This document shows positions 7,663 through 22,845 of a stretch of 64,000 nucleotides of DNA, in pieces. This DNA is from Homoserinibacter sp. GY 40078. GTDB taxonomy: Bacteria; Actinomycetota; Actinomycetes; Actinomycetales; Microbacteriaceae. Every line of letters begins with the position of its first letter. Positions within the stretch are counted from its first letter, which is position 1. Under the pieces are notes generated by a model. The model saw nothing but the letters and a program-made list of their open reading frames with translations. It had not been told where the DNA came from and did no database searches. A program made the translations under genes and the position numbers. Location: NCBI RefSeq assembly GCF_008017545.1, contig NZ_VRTZ01000001.1, positions 434,001-498,000 on the forward strand, written 5' to 3'.

Positions 7663-8127
7663 TCACCGGAAGACGGTTCGCGAGTGCCGCCTGTTCAGGT
7701 CTGCGGTGATCGGTGGAGGCGGTGCCGCGCGAAGGCGCAGACCGGCGTGGATGAAGAGTGCAGCGACGGGCACCAGGTAGCTCAGGGCGAGAACCGTGCT
7801 CAGGGTAGAGAAATCAGACGGCTGCGCAACGAGCCCGACCACCAGGATGAGCGCCAGCAGCCCGAGCACACTGCCGAAGATCAAGCTTGCCCGCGCGGTG
7901 GCAGCGGTCCTCCACCATGCCCTCGGCGGTGCGATCGCCTCGCCCCTGCCGCGGAACACGCGGACCCCCACCAGCGTGAAGATCCACAGGTTCACGTAGG
8001 GAAGGACGACCACGGCGGCCGACTCGGTGCTCGCACCCATCGCCAAGAGGAACAGGCCGACGACGATCCACGCGAAAACGAAAGTGACCTTGCCCCACAT
8101 CGACGTGATCCTCATGCCGGGCTCCAT
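7663..8127 (-). CDS. Four-helix membrane protein, unknown
   Basis: Up to 154 residues with four hydrophobic segments (about 12-30, 38-56, 78-100 and 107-128) and a basic C-terminal tail. The start is either the ATG at 8127 (GGAG 5 bases upstream) or the ATG four codons later. It is the first gene of the small-protein island and lies 62 bp beyond the end of the sugar-acid operon. Function unknown. Confidence 0.6.
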   Translation of the reverse strand: MEPGMRITSMWGKVTFVFAWIVVGLFLLAMGASTESAAVVVLPYVNLWIFTLVGVRVFRGRGEAIAPPRAWWRTAATARASLIFGSVLGLLALILVVGLVAQPSDFSTLSTVLALSYLVPVAALFIHAGLRLRAAPPPPITADLNRRHSRTVFR

Positions 8128-8189
8128 TCCGTCTCCAAGGTGCGCTCATGTTCGCACGCCTGGTGCTACCTCCACCAGCCCCCTCCGCG

Positions 8190-9050
8190 TCAGCGCGGCG
8201 GCGCCACCTGCTGCCGCTGCGTGCCGAGGCCGTCGATCGCGAGCTCCATCACGTCGCCCACCTGCAGCCACGGCGGCGGGGTGATGCCCATCGCCACCCC
8301 GGGCGGGGTTCCCGTGTTGATGAGGTCGCCGGGCTCCAGCACCATGAACTGGCTGAGGTAGTGCACGATCGTGAACGGGTCGAAGACCATCGTGGCGGTC
8401 GTGCCCGTCTGGCGGCGCACCCCGTTCACGTCGAGGCTCATGCCGAGCGCGAGCACGTCGTCGAGCTCGTCGGGGGTCGCCAGCCACGGACCCGCCGGGT
8501 TGAACGTCTCGGCCGACTTGCCCTTCGCCCACTGCCCCGAGCGCTCCAGCTGGAACGCCCGCTCGCTCACGTCGTTCACGAGCACGTAGCCGGCGATCGC
8601 GTCGCGGGCGGCGTCGACATCCGGCAGGTAGCTGGTGCGGCTCCCGATCACGATGCCGAGCTCCACCTCCCAGTCGAGCTTCGTGGCTCCACGCGGCATG
8701 ATGACGTCGTCGTCGGGGCCGACGAGCGTGTTGGGGCTCTTCGTGAAGAGGATCGGCTCATCGGGCACGGCCATGCCCGACTCCGCGGCGTGGTCGGAGT
8801 AGTTGAGGCCGATGCAGAGGATCTGGTGCGGCCGCGCGATCGGCGCACCGATGCGGCGCCCACCCAGCGGCTCCGCGCGGCCCTCCGCGACGAGCTGCGG
8901 CACCGCGGATGCGAGCCGCGCCAGGCCGCCGCCGCCGAAGAACGCCTCGTCGAAGTCGGGCGTCACCTCCGACACGTCGACCACGAGGTCGTCTCCGACC
9001 CGCACGACAGGCACCTCGTGCCCCGCCTCACCCACGCGCATGAGCTTCAT
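8190..9050 (-). CDS. FAH-family hydrolase, probable 2,4-diketo-3-deoxy-sugar acid hydrolase
   Basis: A 286-residue fumarylacetoacetate hydrolase family protein. Visible family motifs are CIGLNYSDHAAESG near residue 80, the metal-binding DWEVELGIVIG near 126, KGKSAETFNPAGPW near 180 and DLINTGTPPGVAMG near 245. In bacterial sugar clusters this branch cleaves 2,4-diketo-3-deoxy-L-fuconate or -rhamnonate to pyruvate and lactate. The neighbouring SDR (9079-9759), the dehydratase at 23286 and the lactonase at 26908 fit that pathway. Ureidoglycolate lyase is a common misannotation and is not supported by context. Confidence 0.85.
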   Translation of the reverse strand: MKLMRVGEAGHEVPVVRVGDDLVVDVSEVTPDFDEAFFGGGGLARLASAVPQLVAEGRAEPLGGRRIGAPIARPHQILCIGLNYSDHAAESGMAVPDEPILFTKSPNTLVGPDDDVIMPRGATKLDWEVELGIVIGSRTSYLPDVDAARDAIAGYVLVNDVSERAFQLERSGQWAKGKSAETFNPAGPWLATPDELDDVLALGMSLDVNGVRRQTGTTATMVFDPFTIVHYLSQFMVLEPGDLINTGTPPGVAMGITPPPWLQVGDVMELAIDGLGTQRQQVAPPR

Positions 9051-9078
9051 CTGTTGTCTCCGTTCCCGGCCGCGGCCG

Positions 9079-9759
9079 TCAGTAGGTGGCGCGTCCGCCG
9101 CTGATGTCGTATACGGCGCCCGTCGAGAAGCTCACCGCATCGCTCGTGAGCCACGCGATCAGCTCGGCGACCTCCTCCGGCTTCCCCACCCGCTTCATCG
9201 GGATGAGGCTCGTGATGTGCTCGAGCACCTCGGGAGCCGTGGTGGCGTTCATGGGGGTCGCGATCACGGCGGGGGCGATGGCGTTGACGAGCACGCCGCT
9301 CGTGGCGAGCTCCTTGCCGACGGACTTCGTGAGGGCGATCACCGCGGCCTTGCTGGCGCTGTAGGCGGAGAGGTTCGGATTGCCGTCCTTCCCCGCCATG
9401 CTCGCGATGTTCACGATGCGGCCCCAGCCGCGCTCCACCATCCCGGGAGCGACCGCGCGGATCGTCGCGACGGTTCCCAATACATTCACCGCGAGAGTGC
9501 GGTTCCACTCCTCCGCCGTGGTCTCGAGGAGCGGCTTGTTCGGCCCGACCACGCCCGCCGAGTTGACGAGCACGTCCACTCCCCCGAGCTCGGCGACGAG
9601 CGCCGCGAGTGCAGCGTCATCGGTCACGTCGACGGCATGGTCGGCCCCGGGCGCGAGGTCGATCGTCACCACGCGGAGCCCCTCGGCTCGCAGCCGCTCG
9701 GCCGTCGCCGCGCCCAGTCCGCTGGCGCCTCCCGTGACGAGTGCGGTGCGTGTGCTCAT
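9079..9759 (-). CDS. SDR oxidoreductase, probable 2-keto-3-deoxy-sugar acid dehydrogenase
   Basis: A classical short-chain dehydrogenase of 226 residues. TGGASGLGAA near residue 9 is the NAD(P)-binding glycine motif, NSAGVV is near 86, and the catalytic Ser-Tyr-Lys set is in NIASMAG...SAYSASKAA. The start at 9759 has GAGAAGGAA upstream; the much longer open frame above it is a shadow of the beta-galactosidase gene. Its place just upstream of the FAH hydrolase, with only 28 bp between, suggests it makes the 2,4-diketo substrate. The exact sugar acid is inferred. Confidence 0.8.
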   Translation of the reverse strand: MSTRTALVTGGASGLGAATAERLRAEGLRVVTIDLAPGADHAVDVTDDAALAALVAELGGVDVLVNSAGVVGPNKPLLETTAEEWNRTLAVNVLGTVATIRAVAPGMVERGWGRIVNIASMAGKDGNPNLSAYSASKAAVIALTKSVGKELATSGVLVNAIAPAVIATPMNATTAPEVLEHITSLIPMKRVGKPEEVAELIAWLTSDAVSFSTGAVYDISGGRATY

Positions 9760-9776
9760 GGGGTTCCTTCTCTCTG

Positions 9777-15799
<6,023 letters not shown>

Positions 15800-15813
15800 G
15801 GTGTCCTTCCGGA

Positions 15814-17829
15814 TCAGGCGGCCGGCTCGACGAGCAGCAGCCAGGAACGGGTGGCGGGATCGGTGCCGTCGCTCAGGGTCCACCCCGCAGCGAGCTCGGA
15901 TCCCGCGGCGACGCGCTCGGCACCGGTGGCGAGGTCGGTCACTCGATAGCTCACCTCCGGGTCGAGGCCGCGAGGGGCGACGTGCACGGCAGCGCCGTCA
16001 TCGAGGTCGAAGGCAGCGATGAGGTGCCGCGCGCCCGCATCGAGCTGGGCGACGGGCACGCGCTCGCCGAAGCCGCCCCGCTCCGGCGGAGCGGTGAGCG
16101 GCCGCAGCACGCCGTCCCGCACGAACGGCGTGACCACCTCGCGGAACAGGCGCACGTGCTCCCGCAGCCGATCCGCGAGCTCCGGCCGCAGCTCGGTCAG
16201 GCGCAGGCTCACACCGAAGCGGTGCAGCATCGCGGCGCGCAGCATCCGGTCGAACTCGGGCACCTCGACGCTTGCCCAGTCCTTCTGATTGCCGGGGAAG
16301 TCGCCGCGCCACTGCGACCACGACCAGTGCAGGATCCCCGCGGGCGGCATGAAGCGCGCAGCGCCCCACAGCACTTCGAGGTGGTGCTCGGTGTAGTCGG
16401 GGTCGCTCAAGAAGCTGCCGTGCACCTGGCGCGCGATGCCGAGGTCGAAGCGGAGCCCGCCCGACGAGCACGACTCGAGCAGCACCTCCGGGTGGCGCTC
16501 GCGGAACTGCTGCAGCACTTCATAGAGGCCCTCGTAGTGGCGGAACAGGCCGTCGCCCGCGCCGTGGCCGTGGTCGGTGCGGGTGCAGCCGGCATCCGGG
16601 TCGACGTTGAAGTCGAGCTTGATCCACCGGGCGCCCACCTGCTGGACGAGCCACGACATCGACCCGAGCACGTGCTCACGGCCCGCCGGGGATCCGAGGC
16701 ACACGTAGCCGAGGAACGTCGGGTCGTCGGGGTCGAGCGACTCGGTCATGACGCCGTAGGAGGGGTCGGGGCGGCGGCCGTCGACCGCGTGCGCCATGAT
16801 CTCCGGATGCTCGCGGCGCAGCTGCGAGGCGTAGCCGACCGCCTCGGCCTCGATCCAGATGCCGGGCAGGGCGCCCGCCGCCCGGATGCCGTCGCCGAGC
16901 GCGACGAGACCCGAGGGGAAGCGCGCGGTGTTGATGCGCGTCCAGTCGCCGCGCTGCTGGCTCCAGGAGGTGTCCGCTTCGGCGGCACCGAACCAGCCCG
17001 CGTCGACCGTGGCGACCGCGATGCCGAGGTCCGCGGCGATCCGCGCGTTGTCGAAGATGACCTGCTCGGTGACCTCCTGGTCTTCGTAGGGCCACCAGTG
17101 GTTCCACTCGACGGGGACGCTGTCGGTGAAGGCGGTGCGCGGCATCCAGTCCGCGCCGGCTGCGCGCTGGATGGCGAGGCCCGCCTCGTCGAGGTCGGAT
17201 GCGACGGCCACCACGACGCTCGGCGCGTCAACGGCTTCGCCGGGTGCCAGCACGACCTCGAACTGCCACGGCGAGATGCCCGCCGTGATGTTGCCTCCGG
17301 ACATCGCGTGGATGTGCCAGTTGCCGCTCCACGCGGGGCTCACGACCACCGCGGAATCCGCACGCTCGAGTCCGAGCCACGGCGACATGCCGTGCGAGCT
17401 GCGGCCCGCGCGGCTCTCGAGCACGAGGTCGTGCGCGCTGCGACCGGTGCGCGGCCGGAACTCGTCGCCCCAGCCGCTCCAGTACGAGTGCGTCGTCCAG
17501 TCGCCGCCGACGAGCAGCGCGAGCGGGTCCATCCGGGTGACCGACACCGGAGCGGACGAGGTGTTGCGCAGTTCGAGCGAGAACTCGAAGACGTCCTCGC
17601 CCGCGATGCGGCGAGCGCTCCAGCGGGCATCGAGGGGGGCGCCATCGAGGGAGCCGAAGATCTCGAGAGTGTCGCCCGACTCGCGGACCTCGCACGAGCT
17701 CCACGTGGAGACGGTGCGACGGTTCGCGTCGACGGTGATCGGGGCGGTCGTGCTGATCGCAGCCTCGCCGAACAGGACGGAGAGGAGGCCACCATCCTGG
17801 GGGCGGGCACGCAGCGCTGCGTTGGTCAT
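15814..17829 (-). CDS. Glycoside hydrolase family 36 alpha-galactosidase
   Basis: A 671-residue GH36 enzyme with an N-terminal beta-sandwich (to about 230) and a TIM barrel. WIKLDFN places the nucleophile Asp near residue 406, SCSSGGLRFDLGI follows near 453, and FLSDPDYTEHH supplies the acid/base Asp near 476. Cytoplasmic, no signal peptide. It is the first gene of the minus-strand operon running to the FAH hydrolase. Upstream is GAGGACC before the ATG, and a TATGAT -10 box that coincides with a predicted GntR operator. Confidence 0.9.
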   Translation of the reverse strand: MTNAALRARPQDGGLLSVLFGEAAISTTAPITVDANRRTVSTWSSCEVRESGDTLEIFGSLDGAPLDARWSARRIAGEDVFEFSLELRNTSSAPVSVTRMDPLALLVGGDWTTHSYWSGWGDEFRPRTGRSAHDLVLESRAGRSSHGMSPWLGLERADSAVVVSPAWSGNWHIHAMSGGNITAGISPWQFEVVLAPGEAVDAPSVVVAVASDLDEAGLAIQRAAGADWMPRTAFTDSVPVEWNHWWPYEDQEVTEQVIFDNARIAADLGIAVATVDAGWFGAAEADTSWSQQRGDWTRINTARFPSGLVALGDGIRAAGALPGIWIEAEAVGYASQLRREHPEIMAHAVDGRRPDPSYGVMTESLDPDDPTFLGYVCLGSPAGREHVLGSMSWLVQQVGARWIKLDFNVDPDAGCTRTDHGHGAGDGLFRHYEGLYEVLQQFRERHPEVLLESCSSGGLRFDLGIARQVHGSFLSDPDYTEHHLEVLWGAARFMPPAGILHWSWSQWRGDFPGNQKDWASVEVPEFDRMLRAAMLHRFGVSLRLTELRPELADRLREHVRLFREVVTPFVRDGVLRPLTAPPERGGFGERVPVAQLDAGARHLIAAFDLDDGAAVHVAPRGLDPEVSYRVTDLATGAERVAAGSELAAGWTLSDGTDPATRSWLLLVEPAA

Positions 17830-17855
17830 CGACGGGTCCTCACGGTAGAGTTATT

Positions 17856-17869
17856 TCATCATACCTAAT
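17856..17869. promoter_or_regulatory. Predicted GntR operator, site 1
   Basis: TCATCATACCTAAT lies in the 79-bp region between the divergent GH36 and dehydrogenase genes. It shares TCATACC(T/A)A with two sites at 23114-23128 and 23188-23202. On the minus strand the same bases contain TATGAT, a good -10 box for the GH36 operon, so a bound regulator would block it. Confidence 0.55.
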
Positions 17870-17908
17870 GGCTGAGTGCCATTTCGAGTCCTTCATCGGA
17901 GAAGCATC

Positions 17909-19006
17909 GTGACCCATCCGTCGCCCTCGTCCTCTCAGCCCCTCCGCGTCGGTGTCGTCGGGCTCGGCTACGCCGGCACGACGCACCTGACCTCGTTCCT
18001 CGGGATCCCGGGAGTCGAGGTCGTCGCGCTCGCCGGCAAGGAGACCGACCGCCTCGCATCCCTCGGCGCCGCCCATCAGATCCCGCACCTCGTGGAGGAC
18101 TGGCAGGACCTCGTAGCCCTGCCGGATGTGGACGTCGTCTCGGTCGCCACCCCGAACGTGCTCCACGCGCCGGTGAGCCTCGCCGCACTGCGCGCCGGCA
18201 AGCACGTCTTCTGCGAGAAGCCCCTCGCGCTCACCGCAGCCGAGGCGCGCGAGATGGTCGACGCCTCCCGCAGCGCGAACCGCGTGCTCGAGGTGGCGTT
18301 CAACTACCGCCGCCGCGCCGACGTGCGCTTCGCTCGCTCCTATATCGAGACCGAAGGTATTGGTCGTATCTATCACGCGCGCGCCTCGTGGAAGCGCCGT
18401 GCCGGCATCCCCGGCCTCCGGTCGTGGTTCACGAGCCCCACACTCGCAGGAGGCGGCGCACTCATCGACCTCGGGCCCCACGTGCTCGACTCGCTGCTCT
18501 ACCTCATGGGCGAGCCGCGGGTCGTCGCAGTGAGCGCCGTCACCCACGGCGAGCTCGGCCGCGCCGGGTACGGCGCCATGAACCGGCAGGAGCAGATGGC
18601 GAGCGACACCGGCCTCTTCGAGGTCGAGGACCTCGCGAGCGCGCTCCTCCGACTCGAAGACGGCTCGAGCGTCGCCTTCGAGATCAGCTGGGCGGGTCAC
18701 ACCGTCGACGACGAGGACATCTCGATCGAGCTGCTGGGCGTCGACGCCGGGATCCGCCTTTTCGTGCCGCGCTACAAGACCGACGACACCCTGCGCATCT
18801 ACCGCGACCAGGCGGGTGTGAACCTCACGATCGCGCCCGAGGTCCACGTCGCAGGCTCCGAGCACCCCACCGTGATCGCCGAGTTCGTCGACATCGTGCG
18901 CTCGGGCGACTGGTCAGGACACCACGGCGAGTTCGCACTGCACCGCACCGAGGTGCTCGACGCCTGCTACCGCTCCGCCGCCGAGGGACGGGAGGTCGTG
19001 CTGTGA
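17909..19006 (+). CDS. Gfo/Idh/MocA family sugar dehydrogenase
   Basis: A 365-residue NAD(P)-dependent dehydrogenase. The Rossmann motif VGVVGLGYAG is near residue 14, the family signature CEKPLA near 101, and the second-domain GGGALIDLGPHVLD (with the usual catalytic His) near 190. The GTG at 17909 has GGAGAAG upstream. It overlaps the ThuA-domain gene by 4 bases. In Sinorhizobium the ThuB (this family) and ThuA pair acts on trehalose and related disaccharides through 3-keto sugars; this is the precedent for the pair here. Substrate unproven. Confidence 0.85.
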   Translation: MTHPSPSSSQPLRVGVVGLGYAGTTHLTSFLGIPGVEVVALAGKETDRLASLGAAHQIPHLVEDWQDLVALPDVDVVSVATPNVLHAPVSLAALRAGKHVFCEKPLALTAAEAREMVDASRSANRVLEVAFNYRRRADVRFARSYIETEGIGRIYHARASWKRRAGIPGLRSWFTSPTLAGGGALIDLGPHVLDSLLYLMGEPRVVAVSAVTHGELGRAGYGAMNRQEQMASDTGLFEVEDLASALLRLEDGSSVAFEISWAGHTVDDEDISIELLGVDAGIRLFVPRYKTDDTLRIYRDQAGVNLTIAPEVHVAGSEHPTVIAEFVDIVRSGDWSGHHGEFALHRTEVLDACYRSAAEGREVVL

Positions 19007-19749
19007 CCGCCTCCGCGCCGCTGCGCGTGACCGTCTGGAACGAGAACATCCACGAGACGCGCGCCGGCTCGCGCACGGTCGAGCTCTACCCCGACGGCAT
19101 GCACGGCGCGATCGCCGCAGGCCTCGAGGAGCTGCTCGGCAGTGAGGTCGAGGTGCGGATCGCGACGATGGATCAGCCCGAGCACGGGCTCCCCGCCGAG
19201 GTGGTCGACACGACCGACGTGATGCTGTGGTGGGGCCACGAGGACCACCCGGGAGTCGACGACGCCGTCGTACAACGCGTGTACGACGCCGTGCTCGGCG
19301 GCATGGGGCTGCTCGTGCTGCACTCGGCGCACTACTCGAAGATCTTCCGCAAGCTCATGGGCACGACCTGCTCGCTGCGGTGGCGCAACGACGGCGACCG
19401 CGAACTGGTGTGGACCGTGGCCCCCACGCATCCGATCGCCGAGGGCGTTCCCGACCCGATCGTCATCGACCAGCAGGAGATGTACGGCGAGTTCTTCGAC
19501 ATCCCGACGCCCGACGAGCTCGTCTTCATCTCGTCGTTCACGGGTGGCGAGGTGTTCCGCTCCGGCGCGACCTGGCGCCGCGGTCTCGGCAAGGTGTTCT
19601 ACTTCTCGCCCGGCGACCAGGAATACCCCGTCTACCACCACCCCGCGATCCGCCGGGTGCTGGCGAACGGTGTGCGCTGGGCCGCCCCCGTGACGCGCAC
19701 CGAGCCGATCGACGCGACCCAGCATCCGCGCGGGTGGTTCGAGGCCTGA
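19003..19749 (+). CDS. ThuA-domain protein (trehalose-utilisation type)
   Basis: A 248-residue protein of the ThuA (class I glutamine amidotransferase-like) fold. Motifs include VWNENIHE near the start, VMLWWGHEDHPGVDD, LLVLHSAHYSK and KVFYFSPGDQEYPVYHHP, the last typical of the family. The GTG start overlaps the TGA of the dehydrogenase gene (GTGA). ThuA proteins occur beside Gfo/Idh/MocA dehydrogenases in sugar clusters and are thought to act on keto-sugars, but the reaction is not settled. The gene ends 28 bp from the convergent ABC permease gene. Confidence 0.85.
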   Translation: MTASAPLRVTVWNENIHETRAGSRTVELYPDGMHGAIAAGLEELLGSEVEVRIATMDQPEHGLPAEVVDTTDVMLWWGHEDHPGVDDAVVQRVYDAVLGGMGLLVLHSAHYSKIFRKLMGTTCSLRWRNDGDRELVWTVAPTHPIAEGVPDPIVIDQQEMYGEFFDIPTPDELVFISSFTGGEVFRSGATWRRGLGKVFYFSPGDQEYPVYHHPAIRRVLANGVRWAAPVTRTEPIDATQHPRGWFEA

Positions 19750-19777
19750 GGCCCGTCGCCACCCGCGCGGGCGGGGG

Positions 19778-20605
19778 TCAGCGGCTCACGCCCGCGGCGA
19801 GGCCCTGCATCACGTAGCGCGAGGCGAGCACGAGCAGGAGGATCGGCACGGACGCCGTCAGCAGCAGGCCCGCCGAGACGAGCGGCTGCTGGTTCAGGTA
19901 CCGGTCGCCGATCTGGGCGAGGGCGGGCGTCAGCAGTCGCTTGCTGTCGTCCGGCAGCAGGATGAACGCGTACAGCAGCTCGTTCCACATGCCGAGGAAC
20001 TGCAGCACCGCGAGAGTGGCGATGCTCGAACCGCCGACCGGCAGGATGAGCGACCGGATCGTCCGGAAGAACCCGGCGCCGTCGAGCCGGATGGCTTCCA
20101 GCAGCTCATCCGGGATCGCGCGGAACGACACCGACAGGAAGAACACGGCGAACGGCAGGCTCGTGGCCACGTAGACCACGATCAGGCCCGAGAAGTCGCC
20201 CACGAGCCCGAGGCGCGAGAGCATCAGGTAGATCGGGAGGATCAGCACCTGTCCCGGGATGAGCATCACCGAGACGAACGACCCGGTGATGAGCTTCGCG
20301 CCCGGCACCGGGAGCTTCGCGAGGGCGTAGCCCGCGCTTGTCGACAGCAGGATCGTGATGATCATCGCGATCGTCACGACGTACAGGCTGTTGAGGAAGG
20401 CCGGGCCGGCGCCGTACGTGTTCCAGATGACGACGAAGTTCTCGAAGCTGATCGAACTGGGCAACCCGAGCGGATTGTTCAGGTAGTCCGAGTTGGTGCG
20501 CAACGACGACGACACGAGGAAGAACAGCGGGTAGATGATCGTCGCCGCCATGAGGACGAGCAGCAGGAAGATCGGCCAGCGGACGCGCGAATTGAGGCTT
20601 GTCAC
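19778..20605 (-). CDS. Sugar ABC transporter permease (MalG type)
   Basis: A 275-residue inner-membrane permease with about six helices. LDGAGFFRTIRSLILP is the EAA-type loop that contacts the ATPase. It starts with GTG 3 bases after the stop of the partner permease. The transporter operon has no ATPase gene, so it probably uses a shared MsmK-type ATPase encoded elsewhere, as is usual for actinobacterial CUT1 systems. Imports the oligosaccharide handled by this locus. Confidence 0.9.
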   Translation of the reverse strand: MTSLNSRVRWPIFLLLVLMAATIIYPLFFLVSSSLRTNSDYLNNPLGLPSSISFENFVVIWNTYGAGPAFLNSLYVVTIAMIITILLSTSAGYALAKLPVPGAKLITGSFVSVMLIPGQVLILPIYLMLSRLGLVGDFSGLIVVYVATSLPFAVFFLSVSFRAIPDELLEAIRLDGAGFFRTIRSLILPVGGSSIATLAVLQFLGMWNELLYAFILLPDDSKRLLTPALAQIGDRYLNQQPLVSAGLLLTASVPILLLVLASRYVMQGLAAGVSR

Positions 20606-20608
20606 GGG

Positions 20609-21538
20609 TCAGTCCTCCTGGATGCGGAACGCGCGGTTCTGCAGGACGGTCAGGATGCCGATGAACACGAACAGGAGCACGGCGAGCGCGGCACCCGGTC
20701 CGAGGTTCGAGGTCGAGAACGCCTTGAGATACACGAGGTAGTCGATCGTGGTCGTGTCGTATCCCGGGCCGCCGGCCGTCATGACGAACACGAACCCGAA
20801 GAGCGAGCTGAAGGTATAGAGCACGTTGATGATGAACACGAACCCGAGGACCCGACGGATGTTGGGCAGGGTGATGTACCAGAGTCGCTTCCACCATCCG
20901 GCGCCGTCGAGGGCGGCGGCTTCGTAGACCGCGGGGTCGATCGCCTCGAGACCGCTCAGCAGGAGCAGCGCCTGGTAGCCGAATCCGGACCACACGAGGG
21001 CCAGGATGATCACCATGATCGCGAGCGATCCGTTCGTGAAGAACTCGATCCGCTCACCGCCGAGGCCGACGACGATCGTGTTGACGACGCCGTAGTAGCC
21101 GAACAGCTGCTTGAACATCACACCGATGACGACGGCGGAGAGCACGTTCGGGAGGAAGAAGATCACTCGGAAGTACTTCCACCCGCGGATCCGCTCGAAC
21201 ATGAGAACCGAGACGATCAGCGCGAGGAAGATCACGAGGGGAATCGACACCAGGAACTTCAGGTTGTTGATGAAGACGGTGTGCACGAGCGGATCGGTCA
21301 GCAACTGCACGTAGTTGTTGAGGCCCACCCACTTGAACGAGATGCCGTTCGTCTTCGTGAACGAGATGTAGAGCGCGAAGAGGGTCGGATACAGCATGAA
21401 GCCGACGACGACGACGAGCGCGGGGAGCACCGCGAGGAACCCGACGGTGCGCTCGCGCCGCTTCATCGCCGACTTGCGCGGCCGGGGCGCGGCGGCCGGG
21501 TGACCGGCCGCCGCGCCCGCTTTGTGGACGAGGGTCAC
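20609..21538 (-). CDS. Sugar ABC transporter permease (MalF/UgpA type)
   Basis: A 309-residue permease. It has a basic cytoplasmic N terminus, about six membrane helices and the EAA loop EAAALDGAGWWKRLWYITLP near residue 218. The GTG start overlaps the stop of the binding-protein gene (GTGA). It pairs with the MalG-type permease that follows. Confidence 0.9.
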   Translation of the reverse strand: MTLVHKAGAAAGHPAAAPRPRKSAMKRRERTVGFLAVLPALVVVVGFMLYPTLFALYISFTKTNGISFKWVGLNNYVQLLTDPLVHTVFINNLKFLVSIPLVIFLALIVSVLMFERIRGWKYFRVIFFLPNVLSAVVIGVMFKQLFGYYGVVNTIVVGLGGERIEFFTNGSLAIMVIILALVWSGFGYQALLLLSGLEAIDPAVYEAAALDGAGWWKRLWYITLPNIRRVLGFVFIINVLYTFSSLFGFVFVMTAGGPGYDTTTIDYLVYLKAFSTSNLGPGAALAVLLFVFIGILTVLQNRAFRIQED

Positions 21539-22845
21539 TGCTGCTCCGCGTCGAGGGCCGCCTGGAGCTGCTCTACGGCGCTGTCCGGAGTCGTCGTTCC
21601 GAGGAACGTGCTCGCGTTGAGGCGGTAGAACAGGTCGATCACCGCCTGCGGCATGACGTTGTCGAACGGGTAGACGAACGTCTCGATGTTCTGCAGCTCA
21701 GCCGCCTGCTCCTGCAGGAGCGGGTTCTGGATGACGCTCGGGTCGGCCGACCGGCTGTTCGACGGCTCGACCTGGTACATCTCCACGTACATGTCCTGGA
21801 TCTCGGGCTGCGCGAGGAACTTCAGGAACTCCTCGGCCTCCTCCTGGTGCTTGGAGTAGTTGGTGACCGAGACCGCCACGTTCGGGCCGCCCGCGGCGAC
21901 CGAGGTGTAGGCCGAGTCCTCCGGCATCGGGATGAAGAAGACGCCCGGGTCCTTGATGTTCTCGGTCACGACGACGTCGTCCCACATTCCGGAGAAGTAG
22001 TAGAGCTGGTCGCCCGCGAGGTAGCCCGACAGGTTGTCTCCGTTGGAGACCTCACCGGCGTCGGGGTTCGTGAGACCGTCGGCGTAGAGATCGGCATAGG
22101 TCTGGTAGGCCGCCGCCATCTCCGGGCTGTCGATCTTCGTGTCTCCGCGGTACATGTCGGTGAAGGCCGAGCTGCCGAGCTCGCCGCCGGCGAGAGCCGC
22201 CACGACCCAGGCGCCGACGTAGCCCTCGAGGTTCGCGAACCAGATCGGAGCGGCGCCGGTTGCTGCGGTGTACTCCTCGCCGATCTCGAGCATCTCCTCC
22301 CACGAGGTGGGCTCCACGTCGGGGTCCATGCCGGCGTTGCGGAGGCGGTCCTTGTCGTAGAAGACGGTGAAGTACGAGCCGGAGCCGTACGGGAGCGCGA
22401 GGATCGCGCCGTCGGTGTCGTATCCGGCACGGACCGTGTCCCAGCCGGTGATGTCGTCGAGCGTCTCCTGGTCGAAGACGTCGCTCAGGTCGACGAAGAA
22501 GTCCTCGAACGAGAGCGTCGGTCCACCCGCGTACTGCACGCGGATGTCGGGGCCGTTACCCGCGATCGACGCGGCCTGGAACTGGGCGGCGTTGGCGCTG
22601 ATGTCACCGCCCTGCTGCACGATGTCGATGGTGATGCCGGGGTTCTCGTCCTCGAACTTCTCGGCCGCGGCGTGGAGGAACGAGTTGTCGCCCACCGAGC
22701 CGTCCTCGTTGTTCTTGGCGAGAAGTCCGGTGTCCCACACCACGATCTCGACCGGGCCGTCCGTGTCGTCGCCGGAAGAGCATGCGCTCAGACCAGCGAT
22801 GACGCTGAACGTCAGGAGCATCGCCCCCGCTTTGCGAATCTTCAT
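21535..22845 (-). CDS. Sugar ABC transporter substrate-binding lipoprotein
   Basis: A 436-residue family 1 extracellular solute-binding protein. The signal peptide ends in the lipobox GLSACSS with Cys near residue 22, then a Ser/Asp-rich linker. Two alpha/beta lobes follow, with aromatic residues suited to sugar stacking. GGAAGGAC lies about 9 bases before the ATG. It captures the oligosaccharide outside the cell and delivers it to the two permeases downstream. First gene of its operon; the leader is long (see 22846-23285). Confidence 0.9.
   Translation of the reverse strand: MKIRKAGAMLLTFSVIAGLSACSSGDDTDGPVEIVVWDTGLLAKNNEDGSVGDNSFLHAAAEKFEDENPGITIDIVQQGGDISANAAQFQAASIAGNGPDIRVQYAGGPTLSFEDFFVDLSDVFDQETLDDITGWDTVRAGYDTDGAILALPYGSGSYFTVFYDKDRLRNAGMDPDVEPTSWEEMLEIGEEYTAATGAAPIWFANLEGYVGAWVVAALAGGELGSSAFTDMYRGDTKIDSPEMAAAYQTYADLYADGLTNPDAGEVSNGDNLSGYLAGDQLYYFSGMWDDVVVTENIKDPGVFFIPMPEDSAYTSVAAGGPNVAVSVTNYSKHQEEAEEFLKFLAQPEIQDMYVEMYQVEPSNSRSADPSVIQNPLLQEQAAELQNIETFVYPFDNVMPQAVIDLFYRLNASTFLGTTTPDSAVEQLQAALDAEQQ

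Noticed and set aside
1-8127. Prophage or integrative element
   Set aside because: No integrase, structural, replication or transfer gene and no tRNA-linked attachment site. The lower GC alone is not enough.
8190-9050. Ureidoglycolate lyase
   Set aside because: A frequent label for this FAH branch, but there are no purine-degradation genes nearby and the neighbours are sugar-acid enzymes.
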